This document shows positions 51,777-60,386 of a stretch of DNA of 64,000 nt, in pieces. Each line of letters opens with the position of its first letter. Position 1 is the first letter of the stretch. Origin of the DNA: Haliscomenobacter hydrossis DSM 1100 (GTDB taxonomy: Bacteria > Bacteroidota > Bacteroidia > Chitinophagales > Saprospiraceae). The notes under the pieces were generated by a model. The model did no database searches. It worked only from the letters and a program-made list of their open reading frames with translations, and had not been told where the DNA came from. The position numbers and the translations under genes were made by a program. The DNA lies in contig NC_015511.1 of assembly GCF_000212735.1 (NCBI RefSeq), positions 100,020 through 164,019 of the forward strand. Direction: 5' to 3'.

Positions 51777-53036
51777 TTACTGGTTTAGTCCAATTTTAAT
51801 GTCTTTAACAATGGTTCGGGCCTGGGAAAAGCGGTATTCGAAGAATTTCAAACCCTGCCATTTTTTTTCTTTTACCAAATCCAACTTATTCCATCTCAAG
51901 CGGGCTTTGGCTCCCTTTACTCTTGCCTCTTGCTGTTCTATCAGAGCGTCACGCTTTTGGTGATCGGGGAAGCCCAGTTGGGTTTGTTGCCACCAATCTT
52001 GAACAAATTGTGCGGTATTGGATCGGGTGGTAGTGGCATAACTGAACAGGAACTGAGGATTGAAATGATCATAATCGAGCATTAGTTCCCCAATTTGCTC
52101 GGTCCATTCCTGAAACTCCACATCAAAACAATCGTTATTGAGCTTATGCTGGAGCTGACAGTTGTAAGCGAGGTGGGCACCGTACATCAGCATGGAAAAA
52201 TCATGCGCCAGTACAAGCATAGCACGCAAAGAATCAGGAAGCGAAAGAGAATCGGTGTACAATGCTGTTTTGGCAAAGTCCATGAAGTTATCGGACACGA
52301 TGGCAATTGCCCAAAGGGCCTCATTTTGCAAAAGCTCGGCGATCAACTTGTGTTTAGCGATGGAAATGATTCGATCCTGAAAAAACTCAGCCTCCTTCTG
52401 GTCCAAATCCAGCGTAAGTCCTTCCTTCCAATTTAAGTTTGGAGTCACTTTGAGCCGAAAAAGGTTTTCATGTTCCACATCCAAATCATCACCAAAAGTG
52501 TCGTCACCGCGTTTTACGTTAGATAGCAATGACTCCAGAGAAGGGTTTGTAACCTGCCTTAAAAAACTGTCAGTAGCCAATCCCTGGGTATTGATGAACT
52601 GATAGGTATACAAACCATTCCAATAGATAGCAGATGGCCTCCGCACGATGAAATCCTTTTCTCTTCTGATTTTGGTAATACCAATGACCCCATAACTCTC
52701 TCTGGTGTCGGTGTCGCTCGACAAAGCCCGATAGTAATCACCCAAATCCCACATGATTTCATATTCCCTACGCTCAAGGTACTTTGCGGGGTCTTTGTAT
52801 TTTTTTTGAAGTTGTTTATCGTTTTGATAATCATGTAAGAGGTAAGGGATGATAAAAAAGTACTTGGCGCGAGTCTGGATGGTTGAGATACCCGGAAACA
52901 TTTGATTGGACAAAGCATCCCGAATGGTACCCATGCCTAATTCGTCTATCGTTCCTTCAGGGCGTAGTTGGTCCAATACTGAACCTATTCGGTCCCGATC
53001 ATTTTTGGAAAAATATATCCAGCCAATGGTAGCCAT
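51777..53036 (-). CDS. DUF6361-like protein, first gene of the inserted module
   Basis: A 419-residue protein starting MATIGWIYFSKNDRDRIGSV, with the conserved GTIDELGMGTIRDALSNQMFPG segment, followed by RAKYFFIIPYLL and SYGVIGITKIRR. I recognise it as the DUF6361 family from these segments. No enzymatic motif is obvious. Proteins of this family are found beside PLD-type and helicase genes in bacterial accessory regions, which fits here. It is the promoter-proximal gene of the module, preceded by 455 bases holding dispersed repeats. Role unknown; a sensor or adaptor is possible. Confidence 0.7.
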   Translation of the reverse strand: MATIGWIYFSKNDRDRIGSVLDQLRPEGTIDELGMGTIRDALSNQMFPGISTIQTRAKYFFIIPYLLHDYQNDKQLQKKYKDPAKYLERREYEIMWDLGDYYRALSSDTDTRESYGVIGITKIRREKDFIVRRPSAIYWNGLYTYQFINTQGLATDSFLRQVTNPSLESLLSNVKRGDDTFGDDLDVEHENLFRLKVTPNLNWKEGLTLDLDQKEAEFFQDRIISIAKHKLIAELLQNEALWAIAIVSDNFMDFAKTALYTDSLSLPDSLRAMLVLAHDFSMLMYGAHLAYNCQLQHKLNNDCFDVEFQEWTEQIGELMLDYDHFNPQFLFSYATTTRSNTAQFVQDWWQQTQLGFPDHQKRDALIEQQEARVKGAKARLRWNKLDLVKEKKWQGLKFFEYRFSQARTIVKDIKIGLNQ

Positions 53037-53492
53037 GATTTAGCTTTTTACGTTTAGGAATACGGAGAGGGCCTGAATGGATGTTGTTGGGGTTTGCTGT
53101 ACCTGGTTTGTTCGAGGTACTGTCTAATTGTATTTTGGTACGTGTGTGATCATCCTATACCCACATTTCGTCCCTACGGGACTCGGGAAATCCTAGACAA
53201 TTCAATATGCTACCCATGTTTCGTCCCTACGGGACTCGGAAATCCTGGATATCGAACTACCTACATTTTGTCCCTAGCTGGGCTTATTGCCAGGTTCAAA
53301 ATAGGAATCAACTTTAGGGGCTAGGGACTCTGTGGCAAATGCGCTTTGTGACACGCTGATGCTGGGGCGGAGACGGATGCTGCTCCAAAAAATGCCAATA
53401 GCTTTGCTTTAGGGCGGTCAGCTCCGGGTGGTTTATGGCTGTGGTTTGTGCTGTGCTTAAGTGGCTGGTGGCTGTTCTCATGGGATATTTTG
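53037..53492. other. Intergenic region with TTTCGTCCCTACGGGACT repeats
   Basis: A 455-base gap between hsdS and the inserted module. It contains two full and one degenerate copy of a 35-bp repeat (see 53159-53282). The rest shows no gene. It presumably holds the promoter of the module, and it marks the left edge of the insertion into the type I locus. Confidence 0.55.
53159..53282. repeat. TTTCGTCCCTACGGGACTCGG repeat, 2.5 copies
   Basis: Copies start at about 53159, 53212 and 53259. Each has CCCACATTTCGTCCC or CCCATGTTTCGTCCC, then TACGGGACTCGG and AAATCCT; the third copy is broken. GTCCC and GGGAC form a small hairpin. It resembles an abundant dispersed repeat type of Bacteroidota rather than a CRISPR. 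Confidence 0.7.
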
Positions 53493-54707
53493 TTATGGTT
53501 CTTTTATGGTTAGCTTGTCGCTGATCAGCCGGGGGAGGAGGCGATCGCGGATTTGGCGGAGTTGGGTGTTTTGTTGAAGAAGGTTTTCTATTTGGTAAAA
53601 AAATGGAGATGTCCTTTCAAAAAATAGTTGCCTTAACTCTGTATTGGGGATAAGGGCTTTATAGTTTTTGAAGGTATTGAGGGTAATTGCGTCAAATGTT
53701 GCGCCATTCGCTACAAGCTTCAAGTATTTGATCATTTCATCAGTAAACAAGAAAGTAAAAAAGCAATCATTTTCGTTGTGAGATACTATCCCAAAACAAG
53801 ATTGATTCATAGCCATATCTGTTCCTGCAAGGCAGATATTTCCAACGGTTCCTCTTGCTGTAATAAATGTCGAATACTTGGTGAACATCTTGGTGCTTGA
53901 ATTTCGAAGCCCCTTCTCAGTAATTTTCTTCTCTGTTTCAAAAATGAAAAAACTATTTGAATGGTCGGTGGGGGTGAAAAAATTGATATCGCCTTCCCAA
54001 TATTCGGGATTTGTGGTAGAAGGTGTTCCACCGCCCTTTATGTCTGCAAACGAATAGCAGGTGTCGTAAACCCAGTCCTCCGGCACCCCCTTCACAAACT
54101 TCGTCTCCTTCCAGCCCGGGAACCTCATCCGCACAAACCATTCCTTGTACAACTCGCGGGCGGTTTCTTCCAGGAGTTTGATGCGCTGGTTGTTGACTTC
54201 GATGAGGTCGTCGTAGTTGCTCAATATTGATGCTATGCTATTTTGCATGCTTAAATGAGGAATACTAATGAGAGTATTTCTCAATATTTCAGTATTGATA
54301 TTTTGTATGGCAGCACCTGATGAGAAGTTATGAAATCCAGCTGAATAGTAAATCAAAAAATAGTATAAAAAATCTTTACTAATCAAATCTTTTTTGTAAT
54401 CAGAAATATACAACCAACCGTCATGAATACACCCTCTTACTCCTAAAAATTTAATTTGCCCCAAGGAAACTCCGCTCGCTGCAATTATCAACGACCCTTT
54501 ATCTAAATATCTACTAAACGATGCCCCAAATTCATTAACGTACTCTTTTGTGTAATAAATATATTTACCAGAACTAGTTGCATCAGCAATTTTAATCCAG
54601 GGAATACTACCACCTTCAAAAAATCTCTGATCAATAATAGGCCGTGGTGAAGATCCTCTACCCACTTCACATAAATCACTGATCTTGTATGTTTTCCAAT
54701 TCCGCAT
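53493..54707 (-). CDS. hsdS: Type I restriction enzyme, specificity subunit (HsdS)
   Basis: A 404-residue DNA-recognition subunit (ATG 54707, overlapping the hsdM stop as TGATG; GTG 54710 is also possible). Two target-recognition domains are seen: about 1-150 (WKTYKISDLCEVGRGSSPRP, IPWIKIADAT) and about 210-350 (DIKGGGTPSTTNPEYWEGDI). They are separated by conserved helical spacers (IASILSNYDDLIEVNNQRIK, and a second at the end with LLQQNTQLRQIRDRLLPRL). The DNA of both recognition domains is more A/T-rich than the spacers, as expected for exchangeable domains. Confidence 0.92.
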   Translation of the reverse strand: MRNWKTYKISDLCEVGRGSSPRPIIDQRFFEGGSIPWIKIADATSSGKYIYYTKEYVNEFGASFSRYLDKGSLIIAASGVSLGQIKFLGVRGCIHDGWLYISDYKKDLISKDFLYYFLIYYSAGFHNFSSGAAIQNINTEILRNTLISIPHLSMQNSIASILSNYDDLIEVNNQRIKLLEETARELYKEWFVRMRFPGWKETKFVKGVPEDWVYDTCYSFADIKGGGTPSTTNPEYWEGDINFFTPTDHSNSFFIFETEKKITEKGLRNSSTKMFTKYSTFITARGTVGNICLAGTDMAMNQSCFGIVSHNENDCFFTFLFTDEMIKYLKLVANGATFDAITLNTFKNYKALIPNTELRQLFFERTSPFFYQIENLLQQNTQLRQIRDRLLPRLISDKLTIKEP

Positions 54708-56527
54708 CACAGTAAGTTGTCGAAGTTGTTTTTAATGGATTCACTCAGCTTATTTGATTTTTCGGACAAAAAAGTAAGTAAATCGTGCCTCTCTTTCATC
54801 TCCCTTAAAAACTCCTCCTCCGTCAACCCATCCTCCTCGATCACGACCCCCACGTAACGCCCGGGGTTGAGGCTCCAATCCTGTTCTTCAATTTCGGCCA
54901 AGGAGGCGGCTTTGCAGAGGCCGGTCACGTCTTCGTACACCCCATTGGGGAAGCGCTCCTGGAGCCAGGCGATTTGGGCCTGGAAGTACTGCGCCTGTTC
55001 GAGCAGGGTTTGGTGTTGTTTGGAGGCCTCTTCTACCTGTTTTTCCCAAGGTTTGAGTGCTTTATCGGCGGGTTTGTCCGCTTGCAATTGGGCGAGTAGC
55101 TCCGCCTGGGCCTGGGCCTGCTGGGCAAAATCGGTGGCTTGCTCCTCGTACTGCTGCAACAGGCTGCTGAGGCGCTCGGTCTCGCCCCGAAAGAGGCGGA
55201 AAATGACGGCGATGTTTTGGATGTGTTCGGGCGTGAATTCCCGAAGGGCCCGGGTCACCTGTCGAAAGGTATTGCGGGCATCTACGAAAAGGATTTTGGG
55301 CTCGGTACCTGCGCGGCTTTTGTCAAAAAACCAGAGCGTAGCCGGGAGGGTCACGGTATAAAACATGTTTTTGGGCAAGGTGAGCATGGCGTCGATCACC
55401 CCGCTGCGGATGAGGTTTTGGCGGATGTCGGCCTCGCTGTTGCGTGCGTCGCTGGCGCTATTGGCCATGACCAGGGCGGCGCGGCCAGTGGGTTTGAGGG
55501 AAGTGGCAAAGAGGTTGATCCAAAGGTAATTGGCGTTGGGAACGGTGTTCACATCCTTGTCCTGGCCCTTTTTGCTGCTTTTGCCCTTGTTTTGGGGGAT
55601 GCCGTAGGCATTGAAACGCGGCTGGTGTTTGACCCGATCGAGGTTCACGTCGTCCACATTGAAGGGTGGATTGGCCAGTACGTAGTCGAAGCGGCCCAGG
55701 CTGTCGTAGGGATCTTCGTAGTAGCTATTGGCGGGGCGGATTTCGCCGCGCAGGCCATTCACGGCCAGGTTCATGCGGGCCAGTTTAACGGTATCGGCGG
55801 TTTTTTCCACGCCGTACACCATGAGGTCTTTGGTATCGGTATCGTGCAGTTCGGCACGGCGGCGATCCACAAAGTAAGAACTCTGCACAAACATGCCCCC
55901 GCTGCCGCAAGCAGGATCAAAGATGGTGCCCTGGTAGGGCTCGATAACCTCTACCATGAGTTTGACCACCGAGGTAGGGGTGAAGAACTCACCGCCACCC
56001 TGGCCTTCCGCCAGGGCGAATTCGGCCAGGAAGTATTCGTACACTTTGCCAAAAACGTCGCCGGAGGCGTCTTCAGGGATGTTGGCAAAAATTTTGAGCA
56101 AAGACTTGGGCAAAGAGCGGTCTTCGGTAGTATAGAGCTTGAAGTATTCGTCTTTGGGGAGGCTATCGAGCAGTTCAGGTTTGTATTGCTCGATGGCTTC
56201 CATGGCGTGCTTGATGGCCTTGGCAATGTCGGCTTCTTCGGGCAGGCTGAGCAGGTAGTCGTACTGGGCCTCGGGGGGCAGGTAGAAGCCACATTTGGCA
56301 ATGGCGATTTCGGCTTCAGGTTGCTGCATACGGCTGTTGGCCTGGGCTTTTAGCTCGGCTTCTATCTCGGGCTTGACCCGCTGGTAACGGATCGAGGCAA
56401 AACGCAAAAAGATGAGCCCCAGGATCGGGGTGGCGTATTCGCTGGATTTTAGGTTACTTTCAGCGCGGAGTTTGTCGGCGGCGCTCCAGAGGGTGTCTTC
56501 GAGTTCTTTGAGTTGGGTTGCGGTCAT
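54707..56527 (-). CDS. hsdM: Type I restriction enzyme, methyltransferase subunit (HsdM)
   Basis: A 606-residue N6-adenine DNA methyltransferase. The N-terminal helical domain (1-150) precedes the catalytic domain, with motif I FDPACGSGGMFVQ (about 205-217) and motif IV LANPPFNVDD (about 283-292). EGQGGGEFFTPTSVVKLM (about 172-190) is the usual HsdM signature. The C-terminal 180 residues are helical, with a Gln/Ala-rich coiled-coil-like part (about 430-520), longer than in the simplest HsdM proteins. It is the first gene of the type I operon and overlaps hsdS. Confidence 0.93.
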   Translation of the reverse strand: MTATQLKELEDTLWSAADKLRAESNLKSSEYATPILGLIFLRFASIRYQRVKPEIEAELKAQANSRMQQPEAEIAIAKCGFYLPPEAQYDYLLSLPEEADIAKAIKHAMEAIEQYKPELLDSLPKDEYFKLYTTEDRSLPKSLLKIFANIPEDASGDVFGKVYEYFLAEFALAEGQGGGEFFTPTSVVKLMVEVIEPYQGTIFDPACGSGGMFVQSSYFVDRRRAELHDTDTKDLMVYGVEKTADTVKLARMNLAVNGLRGEIRPANSYYEDPYDSLGRFDYVLANPPFNVDDVNLDRVKHQPRFNAYGIPQNKGKSSKKGQDKDVNTVPNANYLWINLFATSLKPTGRAALVMANSASDARNSEADIRQNLIRSGVIDAMLTLPKNMFYTVTLPATLWFFDKSRAGTEPKILFVDARNTFRQVTRALREFTPEHIQNIAVIFRLFRGETERLSSLLQQYEEQATDFAQQAQAQAELLAQLQADKPADKALKPWEKQVEEASKQHQTLLEQAQYFQAQIAWLQERFPNGVYEDVTGLCKAASLAEIEEQDWSLNPGRYVGVVIEEDGLTEEEFLREMKERHDLLTFLSEKSNKLSESIKNNFDNLL

Positions 56528-56553
56528 TGGGTACGGTTTGGGTTAGGCACGGA

Positions 56554-56561
56554 CAAATTTA
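56554..56561 (-). promoter_or_regulatory. Possible -7 element of the hsd operon
   Basis: TAAATTTG on the minus strand matches TAnnTTTG exactly, 27 bases upstream of the hsdM start. No good TTTG is found at the -33 distance, so support is partial. Confidence 0.35.
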
Positions 56562-56709
56562 ATAAAAGAACGCAGGAATCATAGTTTGGTAATAACAATT
56601 TTCACACATGTGTTGGTGCAAGGGGTGCCTCTTTGGTGTTTATACGGATTCTTTTGGAAAAGGTTGCAGGGGGGAGGGGGCTAATGCGATTGAGGCCGAG
56701 AAAGGTGAG

Positions 56710-59700
56710 TTATTTAAGATCCCTCTCCTGAATGGTAGCCAACAAAGCCACAACCTGATTGCTGATCCGATTGGAAAGCAAGTATTGTTCATCGACACTG
56801 TGTAGCCCCTTGGCCACATTTCGGTTGAATGCTTGGAATTGGCTACTGATGACAATTAAATCGGTGGCAGGGGTTGAATTAGTGTGTAGGTGTGTTTCCA
56901 GACAGGTGATGGCGGCTCCGATGCCTTCATTGATCAATTCTTTTTTCACAAGCAGTTTGAGGCCTTCCAAGGGATTAGGGGGTGCGGTTGGGATTAGCAG
57001 CTGGAGTCCTGATTCGCGGTCGGAGAGTTCCTTTAAGCCAGGTGCCTCTTGGCCTTCATCCTGATCAGGATGCTTGGAAGAAAGGAGCGGGTGGAATGGT
57101 GCCAGTTCCAGAATTTCGCCAGTAGTGGAGGCTATGTGATGTTTGCCTTTTTCTGTTTGGAGCGCTAATTGATCCAAAGAAACCCATTCGTTGTCCAAGC
57201 CACTTAAAGAAACATGGAACAGCGCTTCACTTTGTACATTTTGAATAGAAGTTATCTCTTTTTTGATGCGTTGAACCAGATCACTGGGATTTTTGCCACG
57301 GATTTGGATTTCGATCCTGCTTTGTGCCGGAAAAACCTGGACCAAGGCCATCGTGGCATCTACCTTGAACAAGAGGCCCGTACGCCAAAGCAGATCGTAG
57401 CGTTCCGCCAATTTTGCTGTGCGGACGATGAATCGTTGGATCAAGGCGGCATGGAAAAAGGGATGCTGAAAGCGGAGGTGATAGGTAGGCCCAGTTGCAG
57501 CTTCCCAGATGTCTTTTACTGCTGGTGCAGGGGTATCTGGTAACAGTTCAGGAATGAGGTAAGTTAGGTTCTCTTCTTCTTGATCTTCTAGTTCCAATGC
57601 AATTTCGCAACTGCTCATCATGTGCAGAAAGAGGTCGATCTGTTCTTTGCTGTATGCTTTCCAACATTTGGCTAATTCTTCTCTACGCCGTAGGGCATTG
57701 CCTTTGAGGAGAGGGTACCAGCCGTTGCGGTCGAGGAGTTGGTAGATGGCTTCGAGTGCCCATTTTTGGTCTAAAATGGGGTGATCCTTGATATGATGTA
57801 CATTCCAAAATAAAAAGCCTGAGTGGTGCAAAAAATTCAGGAGTGTGTCCATTGAACCCGGCGACAGGTCTTCAGTTGCGGCCACGGTGTGGTATTCATC
57901 GATATGGATGTAGGGTTTTTGGGTGCGAATTGTGGTTAGTTTTTCTTTGACGCTGCGCCAGGAAACCGGCATTTGTAGGCCCATTTCCGGCATTTGGTTG
58001 AGCAGGTACTGGATGCGTTGGCGCAGGGTGGAGATGCCGTAGCCGGTTTTGGCGCTGATGCTGATGAAGGAATCGATGTTGTATTCTGCTTGGAGTTCCT
58101 GGAGATTGGGTAGGAAACGTTCCTTCCCATCGTCGCACTTGTTGCAGATGAGGATGATTTTGGCGTCTTTACTTAGTGCCCGCACGTTGCCTAACCAGTA
58201 GCTGAGGGGGTAGTTGCGGAAGGTGTAATCCTGGCCATGGAGTTGAATGGTTTCTTCACCGGGTTTGGCTTCAGTCTCTGGGTCCCACACTACTAGGTAC
58301 AGGGCTCGGGTTTTCATAAATATCCGATGGGTGGCGTGGTAGAGTTCCTGTCCGCCGAAATCCCAGAGACTGAGGTGGGCAGTGGCTTGTTTTTCGGGGA
58401 GGGGGAGGGTGGAGTCGAATAGTTGAATGCCGTGGGTGGAGTCTTCGTTCTGATCAAAATCGCCGAGGTTGTAGAGGGTTTTGAGTAGGCTGGTTTTGCC
58501 AACGCGGCCATTGCCGATGAGGATTTGTTTGGCGTCATAGGAGGTGTAGGAGTCTTTTTGGAGTTCGGTGTGGTAGTTGCGGAGGGCGGGAAGGGCGTTG
58601 CGTTCGTGGGTGAGTTCGGGGGGGATGTTGAGGCAGTGGGTGTCCCGGAGGTCCAGTTTTGTTAGTTTTGGTAAAAAAAGCAGCTCGAAAGGCAAATGAA
58701 GGATAGGAGTAGAACTCAAGTTCAGATATTTCAACTTGCTTAAATTGATCATAGGCGACAAATCGACCACTTCCGTATCACTCAAATCAAGTGAACTCAA
58801 ATTCTGTAAATTGGCCAAGGGCGACAAATCGAACACTTCCGTATCACCCAAATCAAGTGAACTCAAATTCTGTAAATTGGCCAAGGCGCTTAGGCCCGAC
58901 ACTTGGGTATAACTTAAGTTAAGGGAATTCAAATTGAACAAAGCGCTCAAGGCGCTTAGGTCGCTCGCTTGAGTATCACTCAAGTAAAGTTCACTCAAAT
59001 TAGACAAATTGCTCAAAGCACTCAGGTCGCTTGCATGGGTTTTATTCAAGTTAATGGAATTCAAGTTCTGCAAATGGCGCAGGGTGGTTAAATCTGTCAA
59101 CTCGGTAGAACTCAAGTCAATGATGCTCAAATTGAGCAAATGGCGCAGGGCACTCAGATCAGAAATTTGGGTATTACTCAAATTAAGGAAGCTTAAATTG
59201 TACAAAGCACTCAAGGCGCTCAGGTCGCTCACTTGAGTATCACTCAAGTCAAGGAAGCTTAAATTGGATAAAGCGCTCAAGGCGCTCAGATCCGACACCT
59301 GGGTATAACTCAAATGAAGTGAACTCAAATTGTGCAAATGAGCCAAGACGCTCAAATCCGACACTTCGGTAGAGGATAACTTCAGGTCGCTCAAATTTAT
59401 CAAAGGTCTCAATGACCTCAGGTCACTCGAATAGGTATCTCTCAAGTTAAGGGAGCTCAAATTAGACAATGTGCTCAAGCCACTAAGGTCCGACACCTGG
59501 GTAAAACTCAAATCAAGGAAGCTCAGATTGGACAAAGCGCTTAAAGCGTCCAAATCCGACACCTGGGTATCACTCAAGTTAAGGGAGTTCAAATTAGACA
59601 ATGTACTCAAATCACTTAGGTCGGTCACTTGAGTATAGCTCAAGTCAAGGAAGCTCAGATTGGACAAATGGCCTAAGGTGACTAGGTTCGGCAGTCGGGT

Positions 59701-60051
59701 TCTGGACAAATTAATGTGCTTCAAGTAGATCAAGTTGCTCAGAGGGTAAAGGTCGCCAAGACGGGTACCATCCAAAAAAAGGTGGGTCAAATGCCTAAGA
59801 TTTGAGACAGCTGGAGGAAAGCTTGATAAGTCATTCGCTATTATTCCAGTCCTACCGTAAACCCACTTCCACACCTGCTCTTCATCATTCCAATAATAAG
59901 CATGCCCCAAACTCAACTCCTGCACCCACACACAATCCCACAACTCATCCGGTAGCTCAGTCAGTCCCAGGCCACTCAAGTCCAGAATTTTGGATTGGGT
60001 GAGTTTATTTTCATGGATGCGCCGGAGCGCTTCTGCGGTGTTGCCTGCCAT
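56710..60051 (-). CDS. Leucine-rich-repeat Roc-COR GTPase with C-terminal effector-associated-like domain
   Basis: A bacterial Roco-type protein, 1113 residues from ATG 60051 (42 upstream codons from 60177 lack features). About 17 leucine-rich repeats of 22 residues (SNLSFLDLSDTQVSDLSAL type) span roughly 60-490. The Roc GTPase domain has Walker A GNGRVGKTSL (about 513-522), WDFGGQE (about 560-566) and NKCD (about 636-639). The COR domain follows (about 700-960). The last 85 residues (VKKELINEGIGAAITCLE, IVISSQFQAFNRNVAKGLHS, NRISNQVVALL) resemble the effector-associated domain EAD11, which links sensors to effectors in bacterial conflict systems. This suggests a signalling switch awaiting a partner with a matching domain. 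The repeat DNA is a 66-bp tandem series with near-identical units. Confidence 0.85.
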   Translation of the reverse strand: MAGNTAEALRRIHENKLTQSKILDLSGLGLTELPDELWDCVWVQELSLGHAYYWNDEEQVWKWVYGRTGIIANDLSSFPPAVSNLRHLTHLFLDGTRLGDLYPLSNLIYLKHINLSRTRLPNLVTLGHLSNLSFLDLSYTQVTDLSDLSTLSNLNSLNLSDTQVSDLDALSALSNLSFLDLSFTQVSDLSGLSTLSNLSSLNLRDTYSSDLRSLRPLINLSDLKLSSTEVSDLSVLAHLHNLSSLHLSYTQVSDLSALSALSNLSFLDLSDTQVSDLSALSALYNLSFLNLSNTQISDLSALRHLLNLSIIDLSSTELTDLTTLRHLQNLNSINLNKTHASDLSALSNLSNLSELYLSDTQASDLSALSALFNLNSLNLSYTQVSGLSALANLQNLSSLDLGDTEVFDLSPLANLQNLSSLDLSDTEVVDLSPMINLSKLKYLNLSSTPILHLPFELLFLPKLTKLDLRDTHCLNIPPELTHERNALPALRNYHTELQKDSYTSYDAKQILIGNGRVGKTSLLKTLYNLGDFDQNEDSTHGIQLFDSTLPLPEKQATAHLSLWDFGGQELYHATHRIFMKTRALYLVVWDPETEAKPGEETIQLHGQDYTFRNYPLSYWLGNVRALSKDAKIILICNKCDDGKERFLPNLQELQAEYNIDSFISISAKTGYGISTLRQRIQYLLNQMPEMGLQMPVSWRSVKEKLTTIRTQKPYIHIDEYHTVAATEDLSPGSMDTLLNFLHHSGFLFWNVHHIKDHPILDQKWALEAIYQLLDRNGWYPLLKGNALRRREELAKCWKAYSKEQIDLFLHMMSSCEIALELEDQEEENLTYLIPELLPDTPAPAVKDIWEAATGPTYHLRFQHPFFHAALIQRFIVRTAKLAERYDLLWRTGLLFKVDATMALVQVFPAQSRIEIQIRGKNPSDLVQRIKKEITSIQNVQSEALFHVSLSGLDNEWVSLDQLALQTEKGKHHIASTTGEILELAPFHPLLSSKHPDQDEGQEAPGLKELSDRESGLQLLIPTAPPNPLEGLKLLVKKELINEGIGAAITCLETHLHTNSTPATDLIVISSQFQAFNRNVAKGLHSVDEQYLLSNRISNQVVALLATIQERDLK

Positions 60052-60171
60052 GGGGGTAGGGTTGTGTTTTGGGTGCCGGAGGGGGCGGTAAATTTGTGTT
60101 TTGCCAAATATAGGGAAATGGGGTGGCAGGGTCAAAAAAAGGAGGGAAATTGTTTTGGGGGATTGAGGGCA

Positions 60172-60197
60172 GGGCAACCACTTAGGGTTGCCCGTAC
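60172..60197. repeat. GGGC(R)GCC/CAC hairpin repeat, copy 2
   Basis: GGGCAACC and GGTTGCCC pair around CACTTA, followed by GTAC. It lies just after the end of the pseudogene at 60200. Confidence 0.7.
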
Positions 60198-60199
60198 GG

Positions 60200-60382
60200 T
60201 TATTTGGTGGCTTGCACCATGCCTACAATCAGCACCTAGGTTGGCTGGTCGTTGTATTTGCTGGCAAATTGCAGCATAGCGAGTACCTGGCTTTTAGGCA
60301 GGCGGGGCTCCAGGGTATCTTCCAACAGGGTGAGGGTTTCGTGGAGGAGGGCAAAGAGGTAATCGGGATTGAATTTGAATCG
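60200..60382 (-). pseudogene. Truncated copy of the 99-aa gene at 61485
   Basis: On the minus strand this reads FNPDYLFALLHETL...LPKSQVLAMLQFASKYNDQPT, a stop (TAG, 60236-60238), then VLIVGMVQATK and stop (60200-60202). The intact paralogue has PTQVLIVGMVQ, so a single CAG to TAG change created the internal stop. The first third of the gene is missing, cut off four bases before the end of the third KilA-N gene, which may have replaced it. Confidence 0.85.
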
Positions 60383-60386
60383 GTAC

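Noticed and set aside
53159..53282. CRISPR-like repeats
   Set aside because: Only two and a half copies, gaps of 12-18 bases between repeats, hairpin GTCCC/GGGAC inside, and no cas genes. It fits a dispersed repeat.
55139..56353. Long open frame on the + strand opposite hsdM
   Set aside because: Shadow of hsdM caused by third-position G/C bias; no motifs.
56710..60051. Series of ~66-bp repeats as a non-coding tandem repeat or CRISPR
   Set aside because: The period of 22 codons, unbroken frame and LRR consensus show that they code for leucine-rich repeats.
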